NCBI RefSeq assembly: GCF_016808335.1
Contig: NC_053147.1
Coordinates: forward strand, 67,330,960 to 67,394,959
DNA from: Panicum virgatum
Lineage: Eukaryota > Streptophyta > Magnoliopsida > Poales > Poaceae
DNA length: 64,000 nucleotides
Direction of reading: 5' to 3'
This document shows positions 9,217 to 18,031 of this stretch, in pieces. Within the stretch, counting starts at the first letter, position 1; each line of letters starts with the position of its first letter. Both the position numbers and the translations under genes were made by a program. The notes under the pieces were generated by a model that was not told the DNA's origin, made no database searches, and saw only the letters and a program-made list of their open reading frames with translations.

Positions 9217-9683
9217 AATGTGACACCCAGAGTTTGGTGTTTCATATGACTATTTCTTGGAGGTAAGAGTTTGATTTCCTCCCAAAATTTACAGAATTCA
9301 TTCAGAGCAGCCCTGGGCATTAGCTTTCTTTTAGAGAAACCACAAGAGTATACAGCTTCTTGTTATGAGAAAATGGAAGGAGTAACTGCAACTAAAGCAA
9401 AAACCAGTTGCTATCATTTAAAAGTTCGTGACCAGGATAGTGAGTTTGAAGTTTGGACTTTTAGAATGGTTTTGTGGCCAATTGCATTGTGACGTTGATA
9501 TTACTAAATCTTGCAGAAATGTTGTTTCATATTGAGATAAAGGTCCAACAGCATGTTCATAACATTTGAAGTTATAAGAGTGGAAACAAAAATAATACAC
9601 TGCCTCGCTACAATATGGAATTTGTAAACAAAGAACTCGGCGCGCTGGAGGAGGGAAGATTGTACAAAATGATAATTCATCAC
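9217..9683 (+). other. Probable 3' untranslated region of the TCP gene
   Basis: AT-rich, non-coding. A donor-like gaggtaagag lies at 9260-9269, so the 3' UTR may be spliced. No clear AATAAA near a plausible end. Confidence 0.35.
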
Positions 9684-9686
9684 TAA

Positions 9687-9779
9687 GGTGTCTATTCATT
9701 CGGTGTCTATTGATACACTTTTAGGATCAGCTGGCCACAAAGCATACATTTTTTCAGCTGCATGCATTGAATAGACACT
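9687..9779. mobile_element. Small TIR MITE with TAA target duplication
   Basis: 93 bp with inverted ends (GGTGTCTATTCA left; right end reverse complement AGTGTCTATTCAATG), flanked by TAA at 9684-9686 and 9780-9782. Inner bases (cagctggcc / cagctgcatg) are also partly inverted. Tourist-like by target site. Confidence 0.65.
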
Positions 9780-9782
9780 TAA

Positions 9783-10898
9783 GATCATGCTAGTGAAATG
9801 CTTTAGAATGGGTCACTGGTACACACATGACACCCTGCTGATAAGTTTAAGCTCTATTTCAGACTGTCATTCCGAAACTTATATATGTTAATTCGGATTA
9901 TATTGCAAAGAAGTCATGACAGTCTTATAACCCATAAGCAGTTCAGTATTTTCATGTAAAAACAAGTTACATGTCAAGCTTACTGAGTTGTGATATTAAG
10001 TGTTATTCGAAGCAAGTGACTTGGATGGGTCTGCTTGGTCATGCTTGAATAGCTAGAGCTGGAGTTCTAAAACAATAGCCTCTCTTTGCCTGGGAAATGT
10101 TTTTTTAGATAGTAATGTTTCTTATAGAGTATACTTGCGTGAAGTTTGGTGAATCTGATTCTGATACATTCTTTCATCAGCGTATCCTGTATTTGTATCC
10201 ATGCTCATCATTGAAAATATTTTTGGCAGTTTTATCTTATAGAAGAGTACTGTATATATAACTGCTATTAGTCGAAGTTAGAAAGTTAGCTCTGCGCAAA
10301 TTAATGTTTCAACACTCATATTATTGCTTGACTCCCAGATCCAACAAAAGAAATGGTGTTGAAACCACGGTGTATCCTTTCTTGCTCAGATTATGTGTTT
10401 TCTGAACTGGTGTTTGTTTCTATCTATTTGAATAGACAGTCTGCAGGAAAGTCTTCATAATTTTATCACATTCTGCGCCGTAAAAAGACTGCTTACTGCA
10501 ATCACTTAGGTCCAATGGTATACTGACATATGCATCACCCTTACCTGATGAGTTCTCTCAGTATCTTACTGAAGCCTTCTCTGACATTGTCTGTCCAAAA
10601 TTCACTTGCCATCACATAGCATTCCCTCTCCTGACCATAAAAAGAGTATGCCCACTGCCGACTTGCCAGTCAACCCTCATTTGCTAACGATTTTTTTGTT
10701 TCAAATTTATTCAGAGTCGACTGCAACTGTGCTTGCTGCTGTACCAAGTCATGTCTGATAAGGAAAACCAACATCTGAAAAGCCAGAAATGAATGTATCA
10801 GCGTGAGGAAGATATGCAAAAATGATTAATTGTACCAGACCATATCTTTCATTCGTCGCTTCCATTTGTCATTCGCTTAGAGCATGTGGCTTGTTTGT
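9783..10898. other. Intergenic DNA without a supported gene
   Basis: AT-rich, no ORF with coding character, no recognised repeat. Confidence 0.5.
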
Positions 10899-11251
10899 GA
10901 CATCCGTTGCTGTGAATCTGTGATGAGATACCATTTGTTATCTTTTTCTAATTCGTCAGTTGTACTACTCTGGTAATTTGACACTGCAGACCTGATGGTT
11001 TACATGTTTGCCTGAATTTCACACATCTTCTGATCATCAGTAAGTTGGTACTGAAACTTTGGCTTGCAGCAAAAGCAAGGCATGCCATTTGCATATGAGA
11101 ATTCTTTAGGAACTCCACTCCAGCATCTCTAATCTAAACTAGAAGTATCTGAACGTTGATCACACGCATCACATTTTTCCTGCTCTTAAATAGCCTCAAC
11201 TCTGAATATTTGAGGAACTTCTGTACAGATGATCTCTGAAGTCTGAAACCC
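10899..11251. repeat. Module P, copy 1
   Basis: Non-coding block that recurs at 12370-12633. Shared words in the same order include catc.gttgctgtga, cgtcagttg, ggtaatttgacac, tgagaattctt, tgatcacac.catcacattttt, cctcaactctgaa.atttgaggaac and gatctct.aagtctgaa. Copy 1 has extra DNA at about 11000-11070. Confidence 0.75.
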
Positions 11252-11454
11252 GCCGAAGCCATGTTTGCATATCTGCCTGGTACTCGGCGAGTCGTTCATA
11301 GGACAAGCATTTTGCATTTCATCCAAGTATCCAGCGAAGTACTAGCACCCGGCGGCGGCGGCGGCAGCGAAGCCGCTTGAGGGCCGACGTTCAGCTCCGG
11401 AGTAATTGTATTCGGGCGTGCGCGCCATGCAAGCCTCACTCGGTCCTCCGGAGC

Positions 11455-12054
11455 TCACGGTCGCCGGACGGCGGCGGCAAGGGCGGCGGCGCAGAGCGGC
11501 AGGATGACGGGAGCAAGCACTGAACTTAGTCTAATGCGGGGTCGGAGCTCGCCGGGGGCGGCGGAGAGGCCGGCGAAGCAGCGGCCAGGACGACGACAGG
11601 GCGTCTGAGCGCTCGGTCCAGTCAACGTCCCGTTTGCACTGGGTCTCCCTCGCTTAATCTCGACCATCGGTTGAGAATCGAACGGCTCACAGCCACCCAG
11701 GGTGGACGGTAAATGAAATACCGTCCACCCGGTCGGTGGATGAGACCCCGTCCAGCCTTGGTCGCGGCGAGGCGAGGCCAGCGCCGCCCGCTGGCCACCT
11801 TCGAGGCGGCGAGGGAAGCCATGGCGAGGAGCCGAGAGCCTCCCCACCCCTACCAGCAGCGGCGTAGCACATTCGCCTCCCAGCTCGAAAGCATCGTCGT
11901 CGCCGCGGCGAGCCCGGCACGGCGGCGCCGCCGTTTCTGCTGCCGTGCCGCTGTGGACAAGGACATCGCATGGATTAAAGCCGGTGAGGATGCTGACGCC
12001 GGCCACTGAAGTGGAAGCCATTAGCGCCAGGGCCACTGCGATGTCCTTGTGCAA
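11455..12054 (-). CDS. Uncertain 199-aa ORF in module H copy 1
   Basis: A minus-strand ORF begins with a hydrophobic N-terminus (ALALMASTSVAGVSILTGF), possibly a membrane or signal segment, then becomes Arg/Pro/Ala-rich. I do not recognise it. The duplicate module at 13420-14095 does not keep the same frame or start, which argues against a conserved protein. The long frame may simply follow from high GC. Confidence 0.2.
   Translation of the reverse strand: MHKDIAVALALMASTSVAGVSILTGFNPCDVLVHSGTAAETAAPPCRARRGDDDAFELGGECATPLLVGVGRLSAPRHGFPRRLEGGQRAALASPRRDQGWTGSHPPTGWTVFHLPSTLGGCEPFDSQPMVEIKRGRPSANGTLTGPSAQTPCRRPGRCFAGLSAAPGELRPRIRLSSVLAPVILPLCAAALAAAVRRP
11700..11730. repeat. Perfect 12-bp hairpin, copy 1
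   Basis: GGGTGGACGGTA (11700-11711), loop aatgaaa, TACCGTCCACCC (11719-11730). Identical arms and loop recur at 13632-13662. Confidence 0.95.
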
Positions 12055-12124
12055 GCCGTGTGGCTAGTTTTTTTTCCACTGAATTACATGTTGGGCATCC
12101 AACGTGACGGTAAAGCAGAGTTTC

Positions 12125-12365
12125 AGTCCTTCAGGTAACATAGTTGGTGTCGGCCTAGTCTGAGGTTCAGATTGCCGCAACTGGCTGAGAGACATCTGCA
12201 AGATGAGTCTGAACAATTCTTGAAAACTACCTGCTCTAAAGATCAGACAACACAAGAACAAAGTTTATGAAGAAGCAAAGTTGTTCCAAGGGGCTTTTCT
12301 TTTCAACCAGGATCTGTAACTTTGTGTGGGAAATTAGCTCTTGTCTGGAATTTGGATGACTGCAA
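12125..12365. repeat. Module Q, copy 1
   Basis: Carries gtaacatagttg, gagagacatctg.aagatgagtc, gaacaattcttgaaaa, gaagcaaag and gactgcaaatcagaaacat, also found in Q2 (12660-12915) and Q3 (14140-14515). Non-coding. Confidence 0.65.
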
Positions 12366-12369
12366 ATCA

Positions 12370-12633
12370 GAAACATCTGTTGCTGTGATGAGATGCATTT
12401 GCTATCTTTTCTTCGTCAGTTGCACTCTGGGTAATTTGACACAAACAAACCTGAAGACTAAGGCATGGTATTCTGCACATGAGAATTCTTAGGGAGTCCA
12501 TCACCTCTAATCCAAACTAGTTGGATTTTGATCACACACATCACATTTTTTCCTGTTCTCACGTAGCCTCGTATCCTCAACTCTGAACATTTGAGGAACC
12601 TTTTCTGAACCTGATCTCTCAAGTCTGAAGCCC
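12370..12633. repeat. Module P, copy 2
   Basis: Shorter diverged copy of 10899-11251 in direct orientation; see shared words there. It is immediately followed by module Q copy 2. Confidence 0.75.
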
Positions 12634-12659
12634 AATCGTCCCATGTTCCTGCACCTGCC

Positions 12660-12915
12660 TGCCACCAACTGATTGCAGCAACTGATTCAGAGACATCTGC
12701 AAAATGAGTCTCAGCACAAGCACACCAACTGAGCATACCTGTTCTAACAGATTCAGACAGGCAACTGCAGAGTTCATTAAGAAGCAAAGCTGTTTCCATG
12801 AGCTCCTTTTTAAAACCAGAATCTGCGAATGTTTGTGGAAAATTAAATCCTGTCTTGATCACTAGAAACATGCCAACTTCGATCCATGGTCTTATTAAGA
12901 AGCACTGAGCATAAG
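12660..12915. repeat. Module Q, copy 2
   Basis: Contains gagacatctgcaaaatgagtc, agcacaagcacaccaactga, cagattcagaca, gttcattaagaagcaaagc and tccatggtcttattaagaagca; most similar to Q3 at 14230-14515. Confidence 0.7.
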
Positions 12916-13419
12916 GGACTACCGACCACAAATAAGCCTAGAACCTTTAGTCGGTAGAGATTGAAAGGCATGTTCATTATAGCCTTATAGGACAAAGAAT
13001 GTGATGGTCACCTTGTGGACTACTAGATAAAACTGAACTAGTTTGACATTGAACTTTTGCAGCGACAGGCACAAGTAGAATGAAGAAACGTCAGTGCCCA
13101 TCTAATTCATAGACTTTGGGAGTCGTGCAGACAGCAGACAGCAGACAGCAAACAAGCACAGTTTAGTTGGAGTCAGGGTGTATGCCTGTACTCGTTCAGA
13201 CTTTGATGCCTACGTTCCATGACTTTGTTCAGAGCAAGTGGCCATCAGCATCACCATCGGCATCACAGTAGAGATGCGCGACGCCGAAACATCCGAAGAT
13301 TATTGTGCCCATCAAGGAGACAAGGGCACGGACACGCGCCGCCATGGTTTGGTGTCCCGAGTTCAGCTTCCTTGAGATCCTGTCCGTAGACCTGCCGACG
13401 TTAAGCCGGACAGCGGGCG
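12916..13419. other. Spacer between modules
   Basis: No recognised gene. It has a short gcagacagcagacagcagaca tract near 13127-13150 (three units of about 7 bp) and one small minus-strand ORF described separately. Confidence 0.5.
13229..13345 (-). CDS. Possible 38-aa membrane microprotein
   Basis: A minus-strand ATG at 13345 in good context opens a 38-codon frame. It reads MAARVRALVSLMGTIIFG, then CFGVAHLYCDADGD and a short acidic tail. Positive residues before a hydrophobic stretch of about 15 residues suggest a single membrane pass. No relative is recognised and there is no expression evidence in sequence; it may be chance. Confidence 0.2.
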   Translation of the reverse strand: MAARVRALVSLMGTIIFGCFGVAHLYCDADGDADGHLL

Positions 13420-14095
13420 AAGCTGCTTGAGAGCTACTTAATTGGTAATCGAGCGGCCCTCGGGAGCTCGCCGGCGGCGGACGGCGGCAGCAAGGGCGGC
13501 GAAGCAGAGCGGCAGGAGGACGACGAGAGGGTGTCTATGCCGACTATGCGCTCGGTCCAGTCAACGTCCGGCTTGGACTGGGTCTTAATCTCAGCCGTTG
13601 GTTTAGAGATCGAACGGCTTACGGGTACCCTGGGTGGACGGTAAATGAAATACCGTCCACCCGGTCGGGAGGCGAGCGAGACACGGGCTGTCCACCCCTG
13701 GCCGTGCCGCCATGGCGAGGGGAGGCCAGCGCCGCCTGCCGGCCGGCTGCGCTGCGAGGGAAGTCATGGAGAGGAGTCGAGAGCCTCCCCACCTGTACCA
13801 GCGGTTCCAGGGGCAGCAGGCACTTTGAAGCTCGGGAGAAGCGTCGCCGCGCGGCCGGTAAGCCAGGCGCGCCGCGGGTGATCGACCATGGCTGCTCCGA
13901 GTAGCGGCAGGCCGGCAGCGTTGCCACCGTTTCTACTGCCGCGCGTCGAGCGAGGTAGGCGGCGGTGCAGCGTACGGCGTCGGCGTGGTGCGGGCGCATG
14001 GTTGAGATTCAGAGGTGAGCTGCATCCGCATGGACTAGGGCTGGTGTGCACGCCGGCCGGCGACTAGTGCAGGGGAAGCCATTGGGCCATGGCGA
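13420..14095. repeat. Module H, copy 2 (GC-rich)
   Basis: Direct repeat of 11345-12060 with many substitutions and indels. The hairpin at 13632-13662 and flanking ggtcgg are the best preserved part. Confidence 0.7.
13632..13662. repeat. Perfect 12-bp hairpin, copy 2
   Basis: Arms 13632-13643 and 13651-13662 with loop aatgaaa, identical to 11700-11730 although the surrounding module has diverged. Confidence 0.95.
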
Positions 14096-14139
14096 TAGCT
14101 GTTTCAGGAATTCCAAGTCGGGCGTCGCGTCAACGTGAT

Positions 14140-14515
14140 AGCAAAGCAGAGTTTAGGATAACATAGTTGCCGCGGGCCTGATTTCAGAGATTTAGATTAG
14201 ATTGCTGCAATCCTGCAACTGATGATTGAGAGACATCTGAAAAATGAGTCCCGGCCCAGCCGGTACAAGCACACCAACTGATTAGCTTGCTGAACAATTC
14301 CTGAAAATTGCCTGCTCCTACAGATTCAGTCATTCAGACGACGCTGCGGAGTTCACCAACAAGCAAAGCAAAGTTATTTCCATGTGCTCTTTTTTTTTAA
14401 AAAAAAACCAGAGTTGGCAAATGCTTGTGGTAAATGAACTCATGTCTGGATCACTGCAAATCAGAAACATGGCAACTGACGATCCGTGGACTTATTAAGA
14501 AGCAGTGAACCTACT
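14140..14515. repeat. Module Q, copy 3
   Basis: Contains ggataacatagttgc, gagagacatctgaaaaatgagtc, gaacaattcctgaaaa, cactgcaaatcagaaacatgg and gacttattaagaagcagtga, in the order seen in Q1 and Q2. Confidence 0.7.
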
Positions 14516-14719
14516 AGTCCATGCCAGTGGCAGCCGACAAGCAGTAGAGGCAGAGTTGAATTCAGAGTGAAAACCTAGCACACAACGAGCTGTGACAAAC
14601 TGCAAATAAGGACGTTTGAATTCAAAGTGAGATAGACGTGCCGTGTCCTTTTGAGAAAAAGTGTGATGTGCCTTAGCATGTATGTTCACACTGCTTACGT
14701 TCGTTGACATTTGCAGTTG

Positions 14720-14744
14720 TCTCTCTCTCTCTGTGTGTGTGTGT
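14720..14744. repeat. (CT)n(GT)n microsatellite
   Basis: A run of CT units passes directly into GT units. Confidence 0.95.
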
Positions 14745-14895
14745 CGCCATCACCATGATCACCTCCGGAGCCAAGTAGGTAGACAAGACATGAGACAGAT
14801 TAGGCAATCGATTAACATAAGCAACATGTCGACACCAAACACCACTGCAGGGCAAGCAGTTTAGTATCAATTGGTGTTAACCGGTAGTAAACACG

Positions 14896-14950
14896 TCATT
14901 TAGTACCGATAAGCCGGTAAAGACACGCATTTAGTACCGATAAGACGGTA
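14896..14950. repeat. Direct repeat with 31-bp period
   Basis: tcatttagtaccgataagccggta is followed 31 bp later by gcatttagtaccgataagacggta. A related taaccggtagta lies just upstream. Such taccggta arrays resemble subterminal repeats of DNA transposons, but no terminus was found. Confidence 0.6.
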
Positions 14951-15437
14951 CCTAGCGGCCAAGATCTCTAGCAGTAGTCACAATCAGTAACTGTGTTGTC
15001 AAATCTTGAAAGCTCGTAGCGTCGTAATAGAGATCCATGGCACACGCCACCAGAATGGAGACGTAATATAACATCCCATCGATCGGCCAAGATACGACCA
15101 AGAATGCAAAACGCATATTCCTGGCTATGTCCGTAGTCCGAAACATTCAGATATCTGATAATGTGAAGATGCATGGTTCCACACCCTGAGTATCAGTTTA
15201 TTGTCATGAACAAAACGCAAAAGGTGTGTGTGTCAGTGAGTGCCAATTGTTTTTCTAGTGTACCGTACGTCAGATGCTTATCTGCACAATATTACAGGTC
15301 TCCCTTGATCAAAAGAAGTTTATCTCCAAAGTTTGGCCCTCACCAGCAGACATGTTCATTATTATTAGCCACACATCGACACTAATAAGGATGCATGAGA
15401 CATGACACATGAGCAGATGATCCACAAAGAAGTTCTT

Positions 15438-15738
15438 TAGGTCTCGTTTGCTTTTTTTCAGTTTAAATTATAAGTCCCGTCACATCGCATGTTTAAATAC
15501 CCATTATGAGTACTAAATATAGACTTATTACAAAACTAATTTCATAAATTGTGACTTAATTACGAGAAGAATCTATTAAACCTAATTAGTTCATAATTTG
15601 ACCATTAATTGCTATAGTAATCATCGCTAGTTGTGCATTAATTATATTTAATAGATTCGTCTAAAGCCCTAATTGCAACTTATGCGATTAGTTTTAATAT
15701 TAACTTGACATTCGAACATTCGATGTGATAACTACTTA
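15438..15738. mobile_element. TIR MITE with ggtctcgtttgc end
   Basis: The left half (cccgtcacatcgcatg, cattatgagtactaaatata, aattacgagaagaatctatt, cctaattagttcataa) is partly mirrored by the right half (taatagattcgtctaaagcc, gacattcgaacattcgatgtg). It is distantly related in word content to the two MITEs at 4884 and 5988. The right boundary is approximate. Confidence 0.55.
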
Positions 15739-16290
15739 AAAACGAGGAAGCAAGCCGATACAAGTACCCAGCATATCCAATAGAAAAGAGTGGATAGCTT
15801 GTTGATCAGAAACAGAAGGTACTATGATGATGCATGCAACGGCCTGAAAGAAGATCAGCGGTTACAAAGTCAGAACACGGCGGCAGATGATAAAGGCATT
15901 TACTTATGGGTAGCTAATTCGTTAGAAGGTCAAGTATACGGAGACAAGCGACACATGTTGCGAACTTGCGATCCATTATTGAAGGTTGACATCGTCGAGC
16001 ATCTACTAGATAACCAGATAAGGTGTTGCATAAACTACTATAGAAGAACGCACCGTCAAGCAAACTCACCGTGATATATGCACTTCCTTCCGTCAAGCAA
16101 CAATAATCCAGGACGCACAACCTGACGTCGGTTGATATAGATAGCCTTGTGTGCAGAAAGATCAGAAGACACGTCGGATTCGAGGAGGCAAAGTCAGAAC
16201 TCAGAAGGGGATGATGTCGCCGCCACCCTACACGCCAAGAAAAAAGTCCAACCCTGCCGTACGAATACAAGTGTACGGCTTGCGAGATAT
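15739..16290. other. Intergenic DNA without a supported gene
   Basis: Open frames here are short and without recognisable domains. Confidence 0.45.
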
Positions 16291-16588
16291 TCTTGTGAGA
16301 GCGTCTCCAGCCCAAGTCTCTACTTGGACCCCTACTCTAAATTTTAAGAATTTGGATAAAAAATCAACTCCAGTGGAGCTTCTAAATGAGCTCTCATTTT
16401 TCATACTCTCTCAAATTATAGTCTCAAATCCTCAAGAATAGGATCCTCCTATCCCCACTCTCATATGTGGATCCCACTCCCACTTTCTCCTCTCCCCGCC
16501 GCCCCGCACGCGCCACCCCTCCCCGTCGCGCCGGCCGGCGTGTCTCCACCCTGCGGCCCTCGCCACATCGCGCCGACGTCGTCCTCCA
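16291..16588. other. MITE-like or element-border DNA next to the LEA_2 fragment
   Basis: Begins with gagagcgtctccagcccaag, a type of end common to short grass elements, and has actccagtggagcttc at 16366-16381. Becomes pyrimidine-rich then GC-rich before the LEA_2 homology begins at 16589. May be part of whatever element carries the gene fragment. Confidence 0.3.
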
Positions 16589-16879
16589 CGGGATCTTGAC
16601 GGTCTCCTCGCCGTGAGCGTGGATGGTGCCGGCGTCGGGGATCAGGCCGGAGACGAGCTTGCGGCCGCCGTTGTCGATGAGGTAGTCGATGTCGACGAGC
16701 GGGATGGGGATGGGGTTGGGGTTCTTGATGAGCACGTCGATGACGAGGTTGGCGCGGTGGAGGCTGATGTGCGGGATGTGGATGCCGGAGACGTCGGCAC
16801 TGGGCTTGCCGAAGCCGAAGGCCTCCTCGATCTTTTCGCTGATGTCGTGGATGAAGTCCTTGACCTTGTCGATGAAGCC
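16589..16879 (-). pseudogene. LEA_2 (LEA14-like, WHy domain) gene fragment
   Basis: 97 uninterrupted codons on the minus strand encode a LEA_2 protein segment. It starts GFIDKVKDFIHDI, passes through FGFGKPSADVSGIHIPHISL and LIKNPNPIPIPLVDIDYLI, and ends IHAHGEETVKIP. This is the N-terminal and first WHy-domain part of a group of cytosolic late-embryogenesis-abundant proteins linked to dehydration. After KIP (16589) the expected continuation is replaced by unrelated GC-rich sequence. Upstream, the first codons are replaced by the inverted repeat at 16882. The fragment has no start codon, so it is a gene piece, truncated on both sides. Its frame is still clean, which suggests recent capture or truncation. 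Confidence 0.85.
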
Positions 16880-16881
16880 AC

Positions 16882-17078
16882 TGTTGGTGATATGCCCAAG
16901 AGCCCATCATCATAATACGGTTTAAAGGCCCAAGAGGATATTGATCCAAGAGGAATTATGGTTACTAATGGGTTTCTATCTCATAGGCCCATTAGTAACC
17001 CTAATCTCTCTTGGATCAATATCCTCTTGGGCCTTTAAACCGTATTGTGATGATGGGCTCTTGGGCATATCACCAATA
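16882..17078. repeat. Near-perfect inverted repeat (about 92-bp arms) acting as the terminal repeat of Copia element 1
   Basis: The left arm starts TGTTGGTGATATGCCCAAGA and the right arm is its inverse, ending TCACCAATA. The arms share long stretches including acggtttaaaggcccaagag and meet around 16975. On the minus strand the block begins right after a polypurine tract, so it occupies the place of the 3' LTR and has TG...CA-type ends. Members of this Copia group normally have much longer LTRs, so this is either a truncated LTR joined to its own inverted copy or an unusual short palindromic LTR. Confidence 0.75.
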
Positions 17079-17089
17079 ATCTCCCACTT
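17079..17089 (-). promoter_or_regulatory. Polypurine tract of Copia element 1
   Basis: Minus-strand AAGTGGGAGAT directly precedes the LTR-like block, the usual primer site for plus-strand DNA synthesis. Confidence 0.75.
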
Positions 17090-18031
17090 GCACTAGAGAC
17101 AATCATACAGGCAAGCTTTCCAACATTACAAACCCCTTAAGTGTGTGACCCGTTAGGTTCATGTGTAGGTGGTCGTGATCGGAAATCATTTCCGAATCAC
17201 AAGTCAATAGCGGCACCTAGCAGGGCATAATGACTCACAAATACACATAAAGATCATATCGGGCGAACCTTAGATATACTCATACACCGATCCCTTTGCC
17301 ACACGATACCAGTCAAGCTCAAAGCGAGATGCGTGCCACCTTTGTGATAGCTCGACCATTCTCTCGATCTAATAGTGGATTCTATTCATAACTAACCTTT
17401 AGTCATCTTGATTAACTCTTTAATCACTTTGGCATGGCCATACACTTTCAAATCCAACTATCTCGAGGGGCCCAGAGATATCTCTCCCGATATCTAGGAG
17501 GGGCAAATTCCATCTTGATCCGCTCACATCCCATACCATGTTTCATGACACACCTGTAAGCTACTTTTGTAACTACCTAGTCACGGATTAGCGTTTAGCA
17601 GCCCCAAGATGCACCACTACACATAGTGAGAAACAATGACGATCTCAGGTCTAAGGATCCAGTAGGTATAACACTCAAGAACAACTGATGGCACATACAA
17701 AATAACAATCCCAACATTGTCTTGGAGTGGGTCAATCCAACACCATGTTCAGCAACATGTGTCCACATCATTAATCCGATATCTCCATATCCATGATCCG
17801 TGAAACATGATCATCAATTAATGCATGTGCTAGTCTCAACGTCATTGTTGTCCCACACAACGACATAAACTAGGGATAATTTAGAATCATATCATTGTCA
17901 ACAAAGAGTTTCACGAACAAGTCACATACTTGATAATCAATGTAAAAAATAATCATCCATGGAACAAATAACAATTATTTATCATTACATAAACATACTC
18001 ATGACACAAAAATCTCCCACGCACACTAGAA
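17090..18031 (-). other. Long 3' untranslated region of Copia element 1
   Basis: About 940 bp of non-coding DNA between the polyprotein stop (18032) and the polypurine tract. A long 3' region of this kind is characteristic of this Copia group. A second purine-rich site (minus GTGGGAGATTTT near 18012) lies just after the stop. Confidence 0.65.

Larger units (their letters stand above)
11345..12060. repeat. Module H, copy 1 (GC-rich)
   Basis: Recurs at 13420-14095 in the same orientation. Shared blocks: ggacggcggc, gcagagcggcagga, gctcggtccagtcaacgtcc, gatcgaacggct-type DNA, a 31-bp hairpin, ggcgaggccagcgccgcc, and gagccgagagcctccccacc. It could be the 5' part of a minus-strand gene or a GC-rich promoter. 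Confidence 0.7.
14516..15437. other. Intergenic DNA with simple repeats
   Basis: No gene supported. It holds a (CT)n(GT)n tract and a short direct repeat, listed separately; the rest is unremarkable. Confidence 0.5.

Noticed and set aside
16461..16949. 162-aa minus-strand frame and plus-strand frames at 16613-16925
   Set aside because: Shadows of the LEA_2 fragment; the true frame gives the WHy-type sequence.
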